Below are positions 55,570 to 64,000 of a DNA stretch of 64,000 nt, piece after piece. How positions within the stretch are numbered: the stretch's first letter is position 1; the number at the start of each line of letters is the position of its first letter. The translations under genes and the position numbers were made by a program. Source of the DNA: Pseudomonas sp. JM0905a (GTDB taxonomy: Bacteria; Pseudomonadota; Gammaproteobacteria; Pseudomonadales; Pseudomonadaceae); NCBI RefSeq assembly GCF_014700075.1, contig NZ_JACXBU010000006.1:1-64000 (forward strand). Direction: 5' to 3'. Below the pieces are notes generated by a model. It was not told the DNA's origin and did not search any database. It worked only from the letters and a program-made list of their open reading frames with translations.

Positions 55570-57639
55570 TTACTCGTCCCCGGAGGAGAAGTCGTAGTCC
55601 ATCGCCTGGCTGGGGCCTTGCAGGTAGTAACCCTGGATGTAGTTGACGCCGGCTTGCCAGAGGGTTGCGAGGACGCTGGCGGTTTCGACGAAGGGCACGA
55701 TGGTCAGCTTGGCCTGGGCATGCAGGCTCGCCAGCAGGGTCTTGAGGACCTCCTGATTCTCCGCGCGGCCCAGGTCCTGGGTAAAGGAGCCGTCCACCTT
55801 CACGAAATCGATGGCGAGATGCTTGAGCGTGTTGAACGGGTTGAGTGCGCAGCCGAATTGGCTCAGCGCTACCTGGCAATGCAACTCGGCCAGACCCTGG
55901 GTCAAGGTCTTGGCCTGTTTCAGATAGGCGATGGCGTCCGGCTCGCTGAACTGGAAGATCAGCGCATCGGAGGGCAGTCGCGCGGCCTTCAGGGCAACGC
56001 TCAGCCACGGCAGCAGAGTCTGGTCTTGCAGGCTGGCGCCAGAGAGGTGGACGAAGAGCCGGGTGTTGTGACCCTTGGTACGGTGCTCGGCCAACAACTT
56101 GATGGAGTTGAGGATCACCCAGCGGTCGATCTTCTCCGCCAGGCCGGCGTCCTTGGCGGCATCGAGGAAATCGGCGGGTGGCACTTCCTCGCCTTGCGAA
56201 TTGAGCAGGCGTAGCAGCACTTCGTAATGCTCGAAGTTGTCGCCACGCAGGCTGATGATCGGCTGGAACAGCAGGCGGAAGCTGTTGCTCTCCAGCGCCT
56301 GCTGAACCATGGCCACCAGGTTGCCACGGTTGGCCGCAGCGGCCAGTTCCTCGGCCGGGTCGTACAGCTTGAGGCCGTTCTGGTCGCCCAATTCGTCGGA
56401 GCAGCGATGGGCGCGATCCACCACATCCTGTGCTTTGGGCGTGGTTTCGCTGAGCCCGGCGACGCCGACGCACAGGCTGACCTGCACGGTTCGGCTGCTG
56501 ACGTCGAAGAGATGGATATCGATCTTCTTCAGCAGGCTTTGCAGGCTTTCTGTTGCTTGCTCGGGCGTGATGCCCTGCTGCAGGACACCAAATACGTCGT
56601 CGCCATAGCGGGCAAGCTGGGCGTCGCCGGCAAAGTGGGCGCGCAGGAGGTTGGCGAGGTCCGTGAGCAGCAGGTCGACGCCGGCGATGCCGACTTCGGC
56701 CAGCAGGCTGGAATAGCGTGCGACGCGAACGTACGCGAGGCTCGACGGCTGGCCGGCCTTCACGGCGCGCTCGGCGGAAACGTCGAGCATTTCGTTGAAG
56801 TGGGAGCGATTGAACAGACCGGTGACCAGATCCTGGCTGCTGATTTCGCGCAGTTTCTCTTCCAGTTCGGCGCTGCCGGTTTCGGCGCGGATCACCACCT
56901 GGATGCAGGGCTCGCCGTCATAGGACGCAGGGGAAAAGTTCATCCGCGCCTGGAAGCTCTGGCCGTCGACCTTGCAGCCGCTGCAGGTAAGCTCGCCAGC
57001 GCCTTCGCCATCGCGGTAGTTTTTCAGGAAGTCCTTGAACCCGGCCTGGTCGGTGCCGGCGATCAGGTCGATCATCGGCATGCCTTCGAGTTCGTCGCCA
57101 TCGTCGTAGCCGAACATCTCCACGTAGGCGCGGTTGGCATAGATGTGCATGCCGTCGTGGACGTAGGCGATGGCATCCACGGAGCTGTCCAGCAACAACT
57201 GGCAGCGTTTTTCCGCTTCCCGCAGGCTGACCTCGGCGGCGCGGCGGGCGCGGCGTTGTTCGAGGTTGGCCAGTTCGCGGTTGGCCACCAGCACCAGGCG
57301 CTCGTCCTCGCCCTGAGGCAGGGCGTCCTGGGCGCCGAGTGCCAAGGCTTCGGTGATGAGGTCGGAGTCGTTGTCCTGCACCAGCTGGATGAACGGAATG
57401 TCCTTGGACTGGCGGCGGATGCTGTTGAGGGCGTCGCCGGGACTGAGTTGTTCGCTGCTGGGGGACGCGATCAGGAGGTCCCAGCTCTGCTGCAGGGCCT
57501 CATTGAGGTCGTCGGCGGAAAGGATGCGGTGGACGCGAGTCGCGCGACCGGAATTCCGGAAAAGGCTGACCAGTCGCTCGGCTTCGTTCTGCGAGTCTTC
57601 CAGGATCAGCAGACGGATCGTTTTCTTTTCGATGGCCAT
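55570..57639 (-). CDS. fimX: Degenerate GGDEF-EAL c-di-GMP sensor of type IV pilus function
   Basis: FimX binds c-di-GMP and directs type IV pilus assembly and twitching. The 689 residues show a REC-like N-terminus without the usual phosphorylation site (IRLLILEDSQNEAERLV), a PAS domain (DSSVDAIAYVHDGMHIYANR), a degenerate GGDEF domain with GDDVF and a degenerate EAL domain with EVLLRL. FimX of P. aeruginosa is similarly degenerate and acts as a sensor. It follows the PilZ-like gene by 60 bases. Confidence 0.95.
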   Translation of the reverse strand: MAIEKKTIRLLILEDSQNEAERLVSLFRNSGRATRVHRILSADDLNEALQQSWDLLIASPSSEQLSPGDALNSIRRQSKDIPFIQLVQDNDSDLITEALALGAQDALPQGEDERLVLVANRELANLEQRRARRAAEVSLREAEKRCQLLLDSSVDAIAYVHDGMHIYANRAYVEMFGYDDGDELEGMPMIDLIAGTDQAGFKDFLKNYRDGEGAGELTCSGCKVDGQSFQARMNFSPASYDGEPCIQVVIRAETGSAELEEKLREISSQDLVTGLFNRSHFNEMLDVSAERAVKAGQPSSLAYVRVARYSSLLAEVGIAGVDLLLTDLANLLRAHFAGDAQLARYGDDVFGVLQQGITPEQATESLQSLLKKIDIHLFDVSSRTVQVSLCVGVAGLSETTPKAQDVVDRAHRCSDELGDQNGLKLYDPAEELAAAANRGNLVAMVQQALESNSFRLLFQPIISLRGDNFEHYEVLLRLLNSQGEEVPPADFLDAAKDAGLAEKIDRWVILNSIKLLAEHRTKGHNTRLFVHLSGASLQDQTLLPWLSVALKAARLPSDALIFQFSEPDAIAYLKQAKTLTQGLAELHCQVALSQFGCALNPFNTLKHLAIDFVKVDGSFTQDLGRAENQEVLKTLLASLHAQAKLTIVPFVETASVLATLWQAGVNYIQGYYLQGPSQAMDYDFSSGDE

Positions 57640-57699
57640 GGCCTGTGCTTAGCGCCGAACGAGCGCGAATAGGCGACGAATGGTGGATTCGTCGGGAAT

Positions 57700-59547
57700 C
57701 TACAGCGACTTCCAAAGTGAGTCAAAATCTTCCTCGCCGCCTTGTGGCTGGCTTCCCGGTCCTGTGACCGGTTTCCCTCGAGGCGGTGTCGGCTGCTCGT
57801 ACACCCGGTATTCGAATTGATTGAAGCTGCCAGTGTTGGTGAGTCGCCGGGTGAGCACGGCGCGATGCTCGTCGCCGTGAAGATTGATCTGCACCTTGTT
57901 GCCTTCCTGGAAGGGCAGGCGAGGGGTGATCAGGGTGGCCGGGCGGGAGATCGCGCCAATTGCCGGCAGCAGCAGGGCGCGCAGGTAATGGCTGTTCTGC
58001 TCGCCCTTGCGCATCAGCAGTACACCGCAGGATTGCGCCTGGGGCGCCACGAGTTCGATGCCCATCTGAGTGCCACCGCCCCGTACCTGGCGGATCCAGC
58101 GCACCACCGCGATGCTCCAGCCCTGGCCGGGTGCGTCCTGTACGCCGAGCAGCTCGCCGGCCTGCAGTTGGCTGGGGACTTCCTTGGGCCAGCTCAGGCA
58201 ATAGCCCCCAGGGCTGTGGTTGACCACCGCGACGTTGAAGGTCGGATAGCTTTCTGGGCCTGCGCTGACCTGGGGAGGTGGCGCGCTGTTTGCGGAAACC
58301 GGCCGGCTGTACTCGATCTCCTCCAGCGGTATGCCGCGCTGCCAGCTCTGAGTCGGCTGGGCGTCGAAGGCGTTGGCCCAGACATCCTTCGCTGCTGGCT
58401 TGCCGAAGGTATCGAATACCGCTTGACCGGTTTCCTGCGGGAGCTTGAGCACATCGCTGAAGGGGCGGCTGCCCGCGAGGAAAAAGTGCAGGGCGCTCAT
58501 ACCGATGCACAGGGTAAGGCTGCCCTGGCCGGGATTGCGCTGGAAAGTGCGCTCGGAAATGTCGCCCCAGGCCGAACTCACGTGCTGCAGCAGATCGAGG
58601 GTCATGCCCTCGGGCACCTGCAGGCGCGACTGGCTGCGCTGCTCGACCGGCAGCAGCAGGTATTCCTTGATGGCATCCACCAGCGGCAGCGGGTCGAGGC
58701 CCAGCAGGGTATGCGGCTCCACTTCCTGGAATAGCGACTTGTAGCGGGGGGGACCGTCCAACCGCGGCGCCACCGCGAAGAGGCTGGAGGGCAGCTCGGC
58801 GGACTGAAGCCGCACCAGGGCGCTCCAGAGTGCGAGGACTTCAGCCAGGCGGGCGATGCCGATCTGGCGCATCTGGTTGCAGCGGGCGCAGCCCAGCAGC
58901 AGTGCGGCCAGGTAGCTCTGCTCGGTGCTCAGCCCTTGCGTATGGCGGGCCAGCGGATCACGCACGACAACGCGGTGGAGTTGGCGGCTTTCGGCCAGTT
59001 GGTAGAGCTGGTGCAGTTCCAGCCAGAGACCTTCGGGGACCGGGCAATAGAGTTGGTTGGAGCGGATCAAGGGGCCGTTCAGGCTGTGCGTCGCCCTTTG
59101 CAGGGCAAGTGCGAGGAGTTGGGCGCGGTCGCGATCGCGGCTGGGGCGCGACGATTCCTGCACGATGATCAGCTTGTAGCCGATGGCCAGGTGGTTCTGC
59201 AGGGCCTGGCAGAGATTGGCGACCTTGCGCGGGCGCTCGTCCAGGACGATGGATTGATTGAGGAAGTGCCTTTCCAGGTGCTGGCAGACGAAATGCACTT
59301 CCGGACGAATCAGCTCCAGGAGTTGCAGACGGTTGTCAGTCGGAGTGACCAGCTGGTTGAGTTCCACCAGGGCCTGGTAGAGCTGACGGGCAGTTTCCCC
59401 AAGGTTGGCCTTGGGCAGATGGGCGATCCAGCGTTTCAGCTCACGTGGGGTGGCATCGCAGAAGGACAGGCTCTGTTTGCTAGGGGCGGGTACGCGCAAC
59501 AGCAGGTGAGGGCTCTGGTGCTCCATCCGGGTCGAGTTCTCCGACAT
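57700..59547 (-). CDS. Conserved protein with a PilZ-like C-terminal domain (PA4958-like)
   Basis: The 615-residue protein is soluble. Most of its length is alpha-helical with no domain I recognise. The C-terminal third has VAVVNHSPGGYCLSW, which fits the PilZ [D/N]-x-S-x-x-G motif, followed by TQMGIELVAP. The usual RxxxR half of the c-di-GMP site is not evident. Next to fimX, a role in c-di-GMP control of pili is a fair inference. It is transcribed with fimX. Confidence 0.72.
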   Translation of the reverse strand: MSENSTRMEHQSPHLLLRVPAPSKQSLSFCDATPRELKRWIAHLPKANLGETARQLYQALVELNQLVTPTDNRLQLLELIRPEVHFVCQHLERHFLNQSIVLDERPRKVANLCQALQNHLAIGYKLIIVQESSRPSRDRDRAQLLALALQRATHSLNGPLIRSNQLYCPVPEGLWLELHQLYQLAESRQLHRVVVRDPLARHTQGLSTEQSYLAALLLGCARCNQMRQIGIARLAEVLALWSALVRLQSAELPSSLFAVAPRLDGPPRYKSLFQEVEPHTLLGLDPLPLVDAIKEYLLLPVEQRSQSRLQVPEGMTLDLLQHVSSAWGDISERTFQRNPGQGSLTLCIGMSALHFFLAGSRPFSDVLKLPQETGQAVFDTFGKPAAKDVWANAFDAQPTQSWQRGIPLEEIEYSRPVSANSAPPPQVSAGPESYPTFNVAVVNHSPGGYCLSWPKEVPSQLQAGELLGVQDAPGQGWSIAVVRWIRQVRGGGTQMGIELVAPQAQSCGVLLMRKGEQNSHYLRALLLPAIGAISRPATLITPRLPFQEGNKVQINLHGDEHRAVLTRRLTNTGSFNQFEYRVYEQPTPPRGKPVTGPGSQPQGGEEDFDSLWKSL

Positions 59548-59674
59548 CTCGCGTGAGGTAATGGATTGAATTTCAGCACTCTATCAGCATCCTTGCACCG
59601 TGGCAGCCTATCCATGGCAGGGCTGTAGAGGCGTTGGCAGATTCCCGCCAGGGCGTGCCAACTTCTGATCCAGC

Positions 59675-59701
59675 CCCGGCCGAACGCTGGGTTCGGCCGG
59701 G
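59675..59701 (-). terminator. Strong stem-loop after psd
   Basis: CCCGGCCGAAC (59675-59685) and GTTCGGCCGGG (59691-59701) form a perfect 11-base stem with a 5-base loop. It lies 12 bases past the psd stop. There is no U-run on the minus strand, so it may be a weak terminator or an mRNA-stabilising stem. Confidence 0.55.
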
Positions 59702-59713
59702 AATGGCATCCGG

Positions 59714-60577
59714 TCAGGCGTCCTTCGGCATGGCCAGCAGCTGACCCATCCGCACCTGGCTGCCGGGCCACGCGCTTTCGGCCCAGCGAACCTGGTCCGG
59801 ACCGAACAGTACGATGGCGGTGGAACCCAGCTTGAAGCGGCCGAGTTCGTCGCCCTTTTCCAGCGTAATCGGCGCACGTGCCGCTTCGTCGTAGCTGAAG
59901 GTCTTCAGTTCACGCCTGGGCGGCGTAACCAGGCCCGCCCAGGTGGTTTCGATGGACGCGACGATCATCGCCCCCACCAATACCACGGCCATCGGGCCGC
60001 GCTCGGTGTCGAAGATACACACCACGCGCTCGTTGCGGGCGAACAGTTCCGGCACGTTCTCGGCGGTGCTCTGGTTCACCGAGAACAGTCGGCCTGGCAC
60101 ATAGACCATCTCCCGCAGGGTACCGCCCAGGGGCGCATGCACACGGTGGTAGTCCTTCGGCGACAGATACACGGTGGCGAACTCGCCGCCCATGAAGGGC
60201 GCGGCGCGCTCGGCGTCACCGCCAAGCAGCTCCAGCACGCTGAAGCTGTGGCCCTTGGCCTGGAAGCAGCGGCCGTGCTCGATCGGGCCGATCTGGCTGA
60301 TGGCGCCGTCGGCCGGGCAGAGGATGGCGCCGGGTGTTTCGTCCAGAGGACGCGCGCCGGGTTTGAGGGCACGGGTGAAGAAGGCGTTGAAGTGCTCGTA
60401 GGCGGTGACATCCTCGACCAGCGCTTCGCTCATGTTCACCTGGTAGCGCTTGGCGAACCAGGTGGTGAAGGCGTTCTTGAACCAGTGCACGCGGCATTCG
60501 GCGATGCAGCCAGCCAGGCGCGACAGCAGGTGATGCGGCAGCAGGTACTGGCTGATGATGAAGAGGCGTTCTTTCAT
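59714..60577 (-). CDS. psd: Phosphatidylserine decarboxylase
   Basis: Psd makes phosphatidylethanolamine at the inner membrane. The 287-residue proenzyme cleaves itself at the LGST site in FKLGSTAIVLF (near residue 250) to form its pyruvoyl group. LSPKDYHRVHAPLGG, with the catalytic histidine region, is present. It begins 21 bases after rhdA and is likely cotranscribed. Confidence 0.96.
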   Translation of the reverse strand: MKERLFIISQYLLPHHLLSRLAGCIAECRVHWFKNAFTTWFAKRYQVNMSEALVEDVTAYEHFNAFFTRALKPGARPLDETPGAILCPADGAISQIGPIEHGRCFQAKGHSFSVLELLGGDAERAAPFMGGEFATVYLSPKDYHRVHAPLGGTLREMVYVPGRLFSVNQSTAENVPELFARNERVVCIFDTERGPMAVVLVGAMIVASIETTWAGLVTPPRRELKTFSYDEAARAPITLEKGDELGRFKLGSTAIVLFGPDQVRWAESAWPGSQVRMGQLLAMPKDA

Positions 60578-60598
60578 TGGATTTCCTTGATGGGCGCT

Positions 60599-61414
60599 TC
60601 AGCTCTCGACCGGGGTATCCGGGTGGTTGCCCCATTCGGACCAGGAGCCGGCATAGCCTTTGACGCGTGGGTAGCCCAAGGCCTTGGCCACCAGATAGGT
60701 GAAGCCCGAGCGATGGTGGGTCTGGCAGTGGGTGACGATTTCCTTGTCCGGGGTGATGCCCAGGGACTGCAGGATCTCGGCCATGTCGGTGCGGATGCGC
60801 AGGGCGCGGGCCGGGTCCATGCCGGCGGTCCACTCGAAGTTGACTGCGCCGGGGATGTGCCCGCCTTTGGCGGCCAGGACCTTGGTGCCGTTGTACTCGC
60901 CGGGGCCGCGGGCGTCCCAGATGGCCAGGTCGGCGGCGCCGAGGCGGCTCTGGATGTACTCGCGAGTGGCGGTGGGCTCGTCGTGCAGGGTCAGGGGGAT
61001 CGGGCCACCGACCGCTGCCGGTGCGGCGTCGCTGGTTTCCCGGCCTTCAGCCAGCCAGGCGTGCAGGCCACCATCCAGATAGTGGTAACGCTGATGGCCG
61101 ATCACATCCAGCAGCCAGATGAAGCGGCCGGCCCAGCCACCGCCTTCGTCGTCGTACACCACGTAGGTGGCGTCGGCGCGATGGCCCAGCTCACCGAACA
61201 GTGCTTCGAGGTCGGCCTTGGCGGGCAGCAGGCCCGGTGCCGGCGGCTGGCCGAGCTGGGTGCGCTTCGGATCGACGAAACGGGCGCCCGGAACGTGGCC
61301 GGCGGCGTAACGGGCGGCGCTGGTGAGGTCGACCAGAATCAGCTCGTCGGCACCAAGCAGGGGCGCCAGCTCGGCCGGTTCGATCACCAGCGGCAGGTTG
61401 GAGAAGGCAGACAT
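60599..61414 (-). CDS. rhdA: Thiosulfate sulfurtransferase (rhodanese)
   Basis: RhdA moves sulphane sulphur from thiosulfate to cyanide. The 271-residue protein has two rhodanese domains. The second carries the active-site loop CQTHHRSG, the six-residue loop found in Azotobacter vinelandii RhdA. The first lacks the active cysteine, as usual. It lies between an HDOD protein and psd. In cyanogenic pseudomonads it may help detoxify cyanide. Confidence 0.95.
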   Translation of the reverse strand: MSAFSNLPLVIEPAELAPLLGADELILVDLTSAARYAAGHVPGARFVDPKRTQLGQPPAPGLLPAKADLEALFGELGHRADATYVVYDDEGGGWAGRFIWLLDVIGHQRYHYLDGGLHAWLAEGRETSDAAPAAVGGPIPLTLHDEPTATREYIQSRLGAADLAIWDARGPGEYNGTKVLAAKGGHIPGAVNFEWTAGMDPARALRIRTDMAEILQSLGITPDKEIVTHCQTHHRSGFTYLVAKALGYPRVKGYAGSWSEWGNHPDTPVES

Positions 61415-61459
61415 GGAAGCCTCCAGTAATGGGCAAAGTGGCAGATTGTATAGGAAAGC

Positions 61460-62983
61460 CTAACGGCCGCGTTTGGCGAAGCCGGCGAGTGCACGCTCGA
61501 TGCATTGAGCCGTCTTGGCGAAGGTACGCAGGCTGATTTCGGCGAAGGGCGCGCCGTTCTGGTCGGCCACCACCAGCATCGCCACCCGACCGTTCACGGC
61601 GATTGAGCGCAGCAGAAGGTGGTGCCCCGGGAACAGGCTCTTCAACTGGCCGGGCAGCAGGGCGGAGAACTGCGCCATGTTGTCCGGTCCCAGGCGTAGC
61701 TGGACCGGCTGGCTGAGCAGGCGTCGCAGCACCTGGCTCTGGTTCGGGTCCAGCTGCAGCCCGTTGGCTTCCTTGGGCAGGCCCACCTGCTGTTGGGCGA
61801 GCAGGCGGCTGTGGGTGCGGTCGGCCAGTAGCACCAGGACACGGCGCATGCCGCCACTTTCCAGGGCGTCGCGGGCGCAGGCGGAAAGCTGCACCACGTT
61901 GGCGAATGGGCTGGGCTCGCGGAGCAGCTCGCCGCAGTGGCGACGCCAGTCTTCCAGGGCGTCGGCGGTAGGGGGCGGTGCTGCAACCGGTTCGCGGCGC
62001 AGGCGTTGCTGGTTCCACGGCCAGAGCAGGGCTTCGGCGGGGTGCCAGAGGTCGCCGCGGGCATGCAGGCGTCCGCTGTGTGCGGCGTGCTGGTGAACCT
62101 GCTGCTGCAGCTCGTCCAGCGGCACCTTCATGAACAATCCGGTGAGACGCTGCCAGCGCAAGCTGTGTCCATCTCCCCAGCCGACATGAGCGGAAACCGC
62201 AAGGCCATTCGCCAGCAGGACGGTATTGCCGGGCTGGGTCAGCCAGCGACTCAGGGCGGGGTCGGCGTCCAACTGCTGCGTTTGTTGCAGCGGATGTCCG
62301 TTGTCGCGGGCAATGTGCAGGGCCTTGACCAGCATGCGGCGGTCGTCGCTCAGCAGGCGATAGCCCTGGATGATCCAGTCGGGCAGCTTCCAGTGCTCGG
62401 CGAGGGCCCGGCAGAGGCGCAACAACGGGACGCCGAGCAGTTCGCGTTCGACCTTGGCAGCCGGTTCACCCCCACCCAATACGCGCTTCTCCCAGGTATC
62501 GAACAGCTCCGGGTGGCTGGCCAGCAGCGGCCAGAGGGGGGAGAGGAACAGCAGGCTGCACCAGTGGATTTCCTGCCAGAGGCGCGCCAGCCGGGCGGCG
62601 AACAGGCCGTTGGCCTGCTGCGCCGCGTGCTGGCTGATCAGTTGCAGTTGACGCAGGGACTGCGGGATGTCGTCCTCGGGGACGGCGGGCAGGCGATTGA
62701 GCAGGACTTCCGCGCGCTTCAGCCCCAGGCGGCTGAGGGCGACTTCCAGGCTTTCCGCCGGACTGCTCAGCATGTTGCCGGCGGCATTGGCCTCGCGCAG
62801 CAGGCTCAGGGCGAGGGCGGGGCTGTCTTGGGTCAGGTCGGCGATATCGCGCAGGGAGCGGCGGCTGTCACCCAAAGCGCGGCGGACTTTTTCATGAGCG
62901 GCGGCGGGGACGGGCAGACGCACCCCATCGAGATGCTTGATCCAGCTGTCGAGACTGCGTGGCACGGGCTTTGCGGTTGACAT
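61460..62983 (-). CDS. HDOD-domain signalling protein
   Basis: The 507-residue protein has an N-terminal HDOD domain (about 30-260; SPALALSLLREANAAGNML, SLEVALSRLGLKRAEVLLNR), a fold related to HD phosphohydrolases but without the metal-binding HD pair. The remaining C-terminal half includes RRVLVLLADRTHSRLLAQQ and LLLRSIAVNGRVAMLVVAD, resembling a GAF-like sensor region. Such proteins often act in signalling. It is divergent from motA. The start at 62983 (MSTAKPVPRSLDSW) is the best fit. Confidence 0.8.
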   Translation of the reverse strand: MSTAKPVPRSLDSWIKHLDGVRLPVPAAAHEKVRRALGDSRRSLRDIADLTQDSPALALSLLREANAAGNMLSSPAESLEVALSRLGLKRAEVLLNRLPAVPEDDIPQSLRQLQLISQHAAQQANGLFAARLARLWQEIHWCSLLFLSPLWPLLASHPELFDTWEKRVLGGGEPAAKVERELLGVPLLRLCRALAEHWKLPDWIIQGYRLLSDDRRMLVKALHIARDNGHPLQQTQQLDADPALSRWLTQPGNTVLLANGLAVSAHVGWGDGHSLRWQRLTGLFMKVPLDELQQQVHQHAAHSGRLHARGDLWHPAEALLWPWNQQRLRREPVAAPPPTADALEDWRRHCGELLREPSPFANVVQLSACARDALESGGMRRVLVLLADRTHSRLLAQQQVGLPKEANGLQLDPNQSQVLRRLLSQPVQLRLGPDNMAQFSALLPGQLKSLFPGHHLLLRSIAVNGRVAMLVVADQNGAPFAEISLRTFAKTAQCIERALAGFAKRGR

Positions 62984-63019
62984 AGGGGGCCGCCAATCTG
63001 GCTTTTCGCCTGAACAGGC

Positions 63020-63046
63020 TATAGTCTGGCGCATATCTTCCGATAA
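63020..63046 (+). promoter_or_regulatory. Sigma-28 (FliA) promoter candidate for motA
   Basis: TATAGTCT (63020-63027), exactly 11 bases, then TCCGATAA (63039-63046). The FliA consensus TAAAGTTT-N11-GCCGATAA is matched at 6 of 8 and 7 of 8 positions. Transcription would start near 63054, leaving about 47 bases of leader. Flagellar late-gene control of motAB fits its function. Confidence 0.65.
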
Positions 63047-63100
63047 TTAGAAGGGGCTCTTTTCATAACCCTTTCTACTGACTCTTCAAGCTTCCTTCCT

Positions 63101-63952
63101 ATGGCAAAAATCATCGGCATCATCGTCGTATTCGCCAGCGTGCTCGGTGGATACATCCTGTCTCACGGCAAGCTTGCCGCGCTGATCCAACCCTTCGAGG
63201 TGATGATCATCGGCGGTGCGGCGCTGGGTGCCTTCCTCCAGGCCAACCCCGGCAGCACGACGATGATCGTGTTCAAGAAGTCGCTGAAGATGTTCGGCAC
63301 CCGCTTCACCCACGGCTTCTATCTGGAAGTGCTACGCCTGCTATACGAAATCCTCAACAAGAGCCGCCGCGAAGGGATGATGGCCATCGAGGCCGACATC
63401 GAGGACGCCCCCGCCAGCCCCATCTTCAGTAAATACCCGGGCATCCTCAAGGATGAACGGATGACGGCCTATATCTGCGATTACCTGCGCATCATGTCCT
63501 CCGGCAACATGGCGCCTCACGAGCTCGAAGGCCTGTTCGACATGGAACTGGCCAGCCTGAAGGAAGAGCTGGAGCACCCGGCACACGCGGTCAACCGCAT
63601 CGCCGACGGCCTGCCGGGCTTCGGTATCGTCGCGGCGGTACTTGGCATCGTGGTCACCATGGCGATGCTGGGCGAAGCCGAGCAGGCTGCCCTCGGCCAG
63701 CACGTGGGTGCGGCGCTGGTGGGTACCTTCCTCGGTATTCTCGCGGCCTACGGCTTCTTCGGCCCGCTGGCGGTGTCCCTGGAACACGACGCCCGTGAGG
63801 AGCTGAACGTGTTCGAGGCCATCAAGGCCTGTCTGGTGGCCTCGGCTTCCGGCATGCCACCGTCGCTGGCGGTGGAGTTCGGCCGCAAGACGCTGTTCCC
63901 GGCACATCGCCCGAGCTTCAGCGAGCTGGAGCAGGCCGTACGCGGCAGCTGA
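63101..63952 (+). CDS. motA: Flagellar stator protein MotA
   Basis: MotA forms, with MotB, the proton channel that turns the flagellar motor. The 283-residue protein has four membrane helices (IIGIIVVFASVLGGYILSHG first) and the long cytoplasmic loop between the second and third. LPGFGIVAAVLGIVVTMAML, with the conserved prolines and glycines, lies in helix three. No clear Shine-Dalgarno precedes the ATG, where the sequence is C- and T-rich. motB follows after 10 bases. Confidence 0.96.
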   Translation: MAKIIGIIVVFASVLGGYILSHGKLAALIQPFEVMIIGGAALGAFLQANPGSTTMIVFKKSLKMFGTRFTHGFYLEVLRLLYEILNKSRREGMMAIEADIEDAPASPIFSKYPGILKDERMTAYICDYLRIMSSGNMAPHELEGLFDMELASLKEELEHPAHAVNRIADGLPGFGIVAAVLGIVVTMAMLGEAEQAALGQHVGAALVGTFLGILAAYGFFGPLAVSLEHDAREELNVFEAIKACLVASASGMPPSLAVEFGRKTLFPAHRPSFSELEQAVRGS

Positions 63953-63962
63953 AGGCTGAGTC

Positions 63963-64000
63963 ATGGAGAACAACCAGCCGATCATCGTCAAGCGCGTCAA
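63963..64000 (+). CDS. motB: Flagellar stator protein MotB, N-terminal start only (partial)
   Basis: The window ends 13 codons into this gene (MENNQPIIVKRVK). A basic N-terminus directly after motA is typical of MotB, which anchors the stator to peptidoglycan. Its function cannot be tested on this fragment; the call is by synteny. Confidence 0.8.
   Translation, partial: MENNQPIIVKRV

Overview
The window is chromosomal DNA of a Pseudomonas species. It is GC-rich and densely packed, and its order (aceE end, glnE, ilvE, waaF-waaC-waaG-waaP core cluster, msbA, hldE, two acyl-CoA dehydrogenases, waaA, tolC, thiC, nudF-cpdA-parE-parC, serB, fimX, psd, rhdA, motAB) follows, as far as I recall it, the P. 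aeruginosa PAO1 block from PA5015 down to PA4953. It is not P. aeruginosa itself: mig-14 and dnpA, which I expect in the LPS core cluster, are missing, a deoxyamino-sugar cassette sits there instead, and a cytX-type permease follows thiC. I see no rRNA or tRNA genes, CRISPR array, prophage or complete insertion sequence.

Layout. 1-4306: aceE start (minus), glnE and ilvE. 4401-16045: a plus-strand LPS core operon of heptosyltransferases, glucosyltransferase WaaG, four consecutive WaaP-type sugar kinase genes (five kinase domains), a carbamoyltransferase and three glycosyltransferases, one of which (13132-14041) is frameshifted. 16058-20486: a minus-strand operon reading waaL, a further kinase, a 3,4-ketoisomerase, an N-acetyltransferase, a PLP aminotransferase and an acyltransferase. 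The four distal genes look like a dTDP-3-acetamido-3,6-dideoxyhexose cassette (Fuc3NAc or Qui3NAc type). 20614-24591: msbA, hldE and an unusual acyltransferase. 24698-32923: acyl-CoA dehydrogenases, oxidoreductases, an SMR pump with divergent LysR regulator, and waaA. 33044-36904: an Old-Yellow-Enzyme-type flavoprotein with an XRE-cupin regulator, divergent from an orphan polyamine-type binding protein. 37072-42950: tolC, the TPP-riboswitch-controlled thiC, cytX and a lipoprotein. 43139-52355: nudF to parC housekeeping operon and a PqiC-like lipoprotein. 52619-62983: serB and the minus-strand set SMP_2 protein, fimX, a PilZ-like protein, psd, rhdA and an HDOD protein. 63101-end: motA and the start of motB, preceded by a sigma-28-like promoter.

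Functionally, half of the window builds and exports LPS: inner-core heptose supply (hldE), Kdo transfer (waaA), core assembly and phosphorylation (waaC/F/G/P, wap genes), lipid A-core flipping (msbA) and O-antigen ligation (waaL). The remaining genes serve central metabolism, chromosome decatenation (parE/parC), cAMP breakdown (cpdA), twitching motility through c-di-GMP (fimX) and flagellar rotation (motAB). Intergenic spaces carry at least two dispersed inverted-repeat families (32918-33017, 52465-52560 and 36911-36996) and several hairpin terminators.
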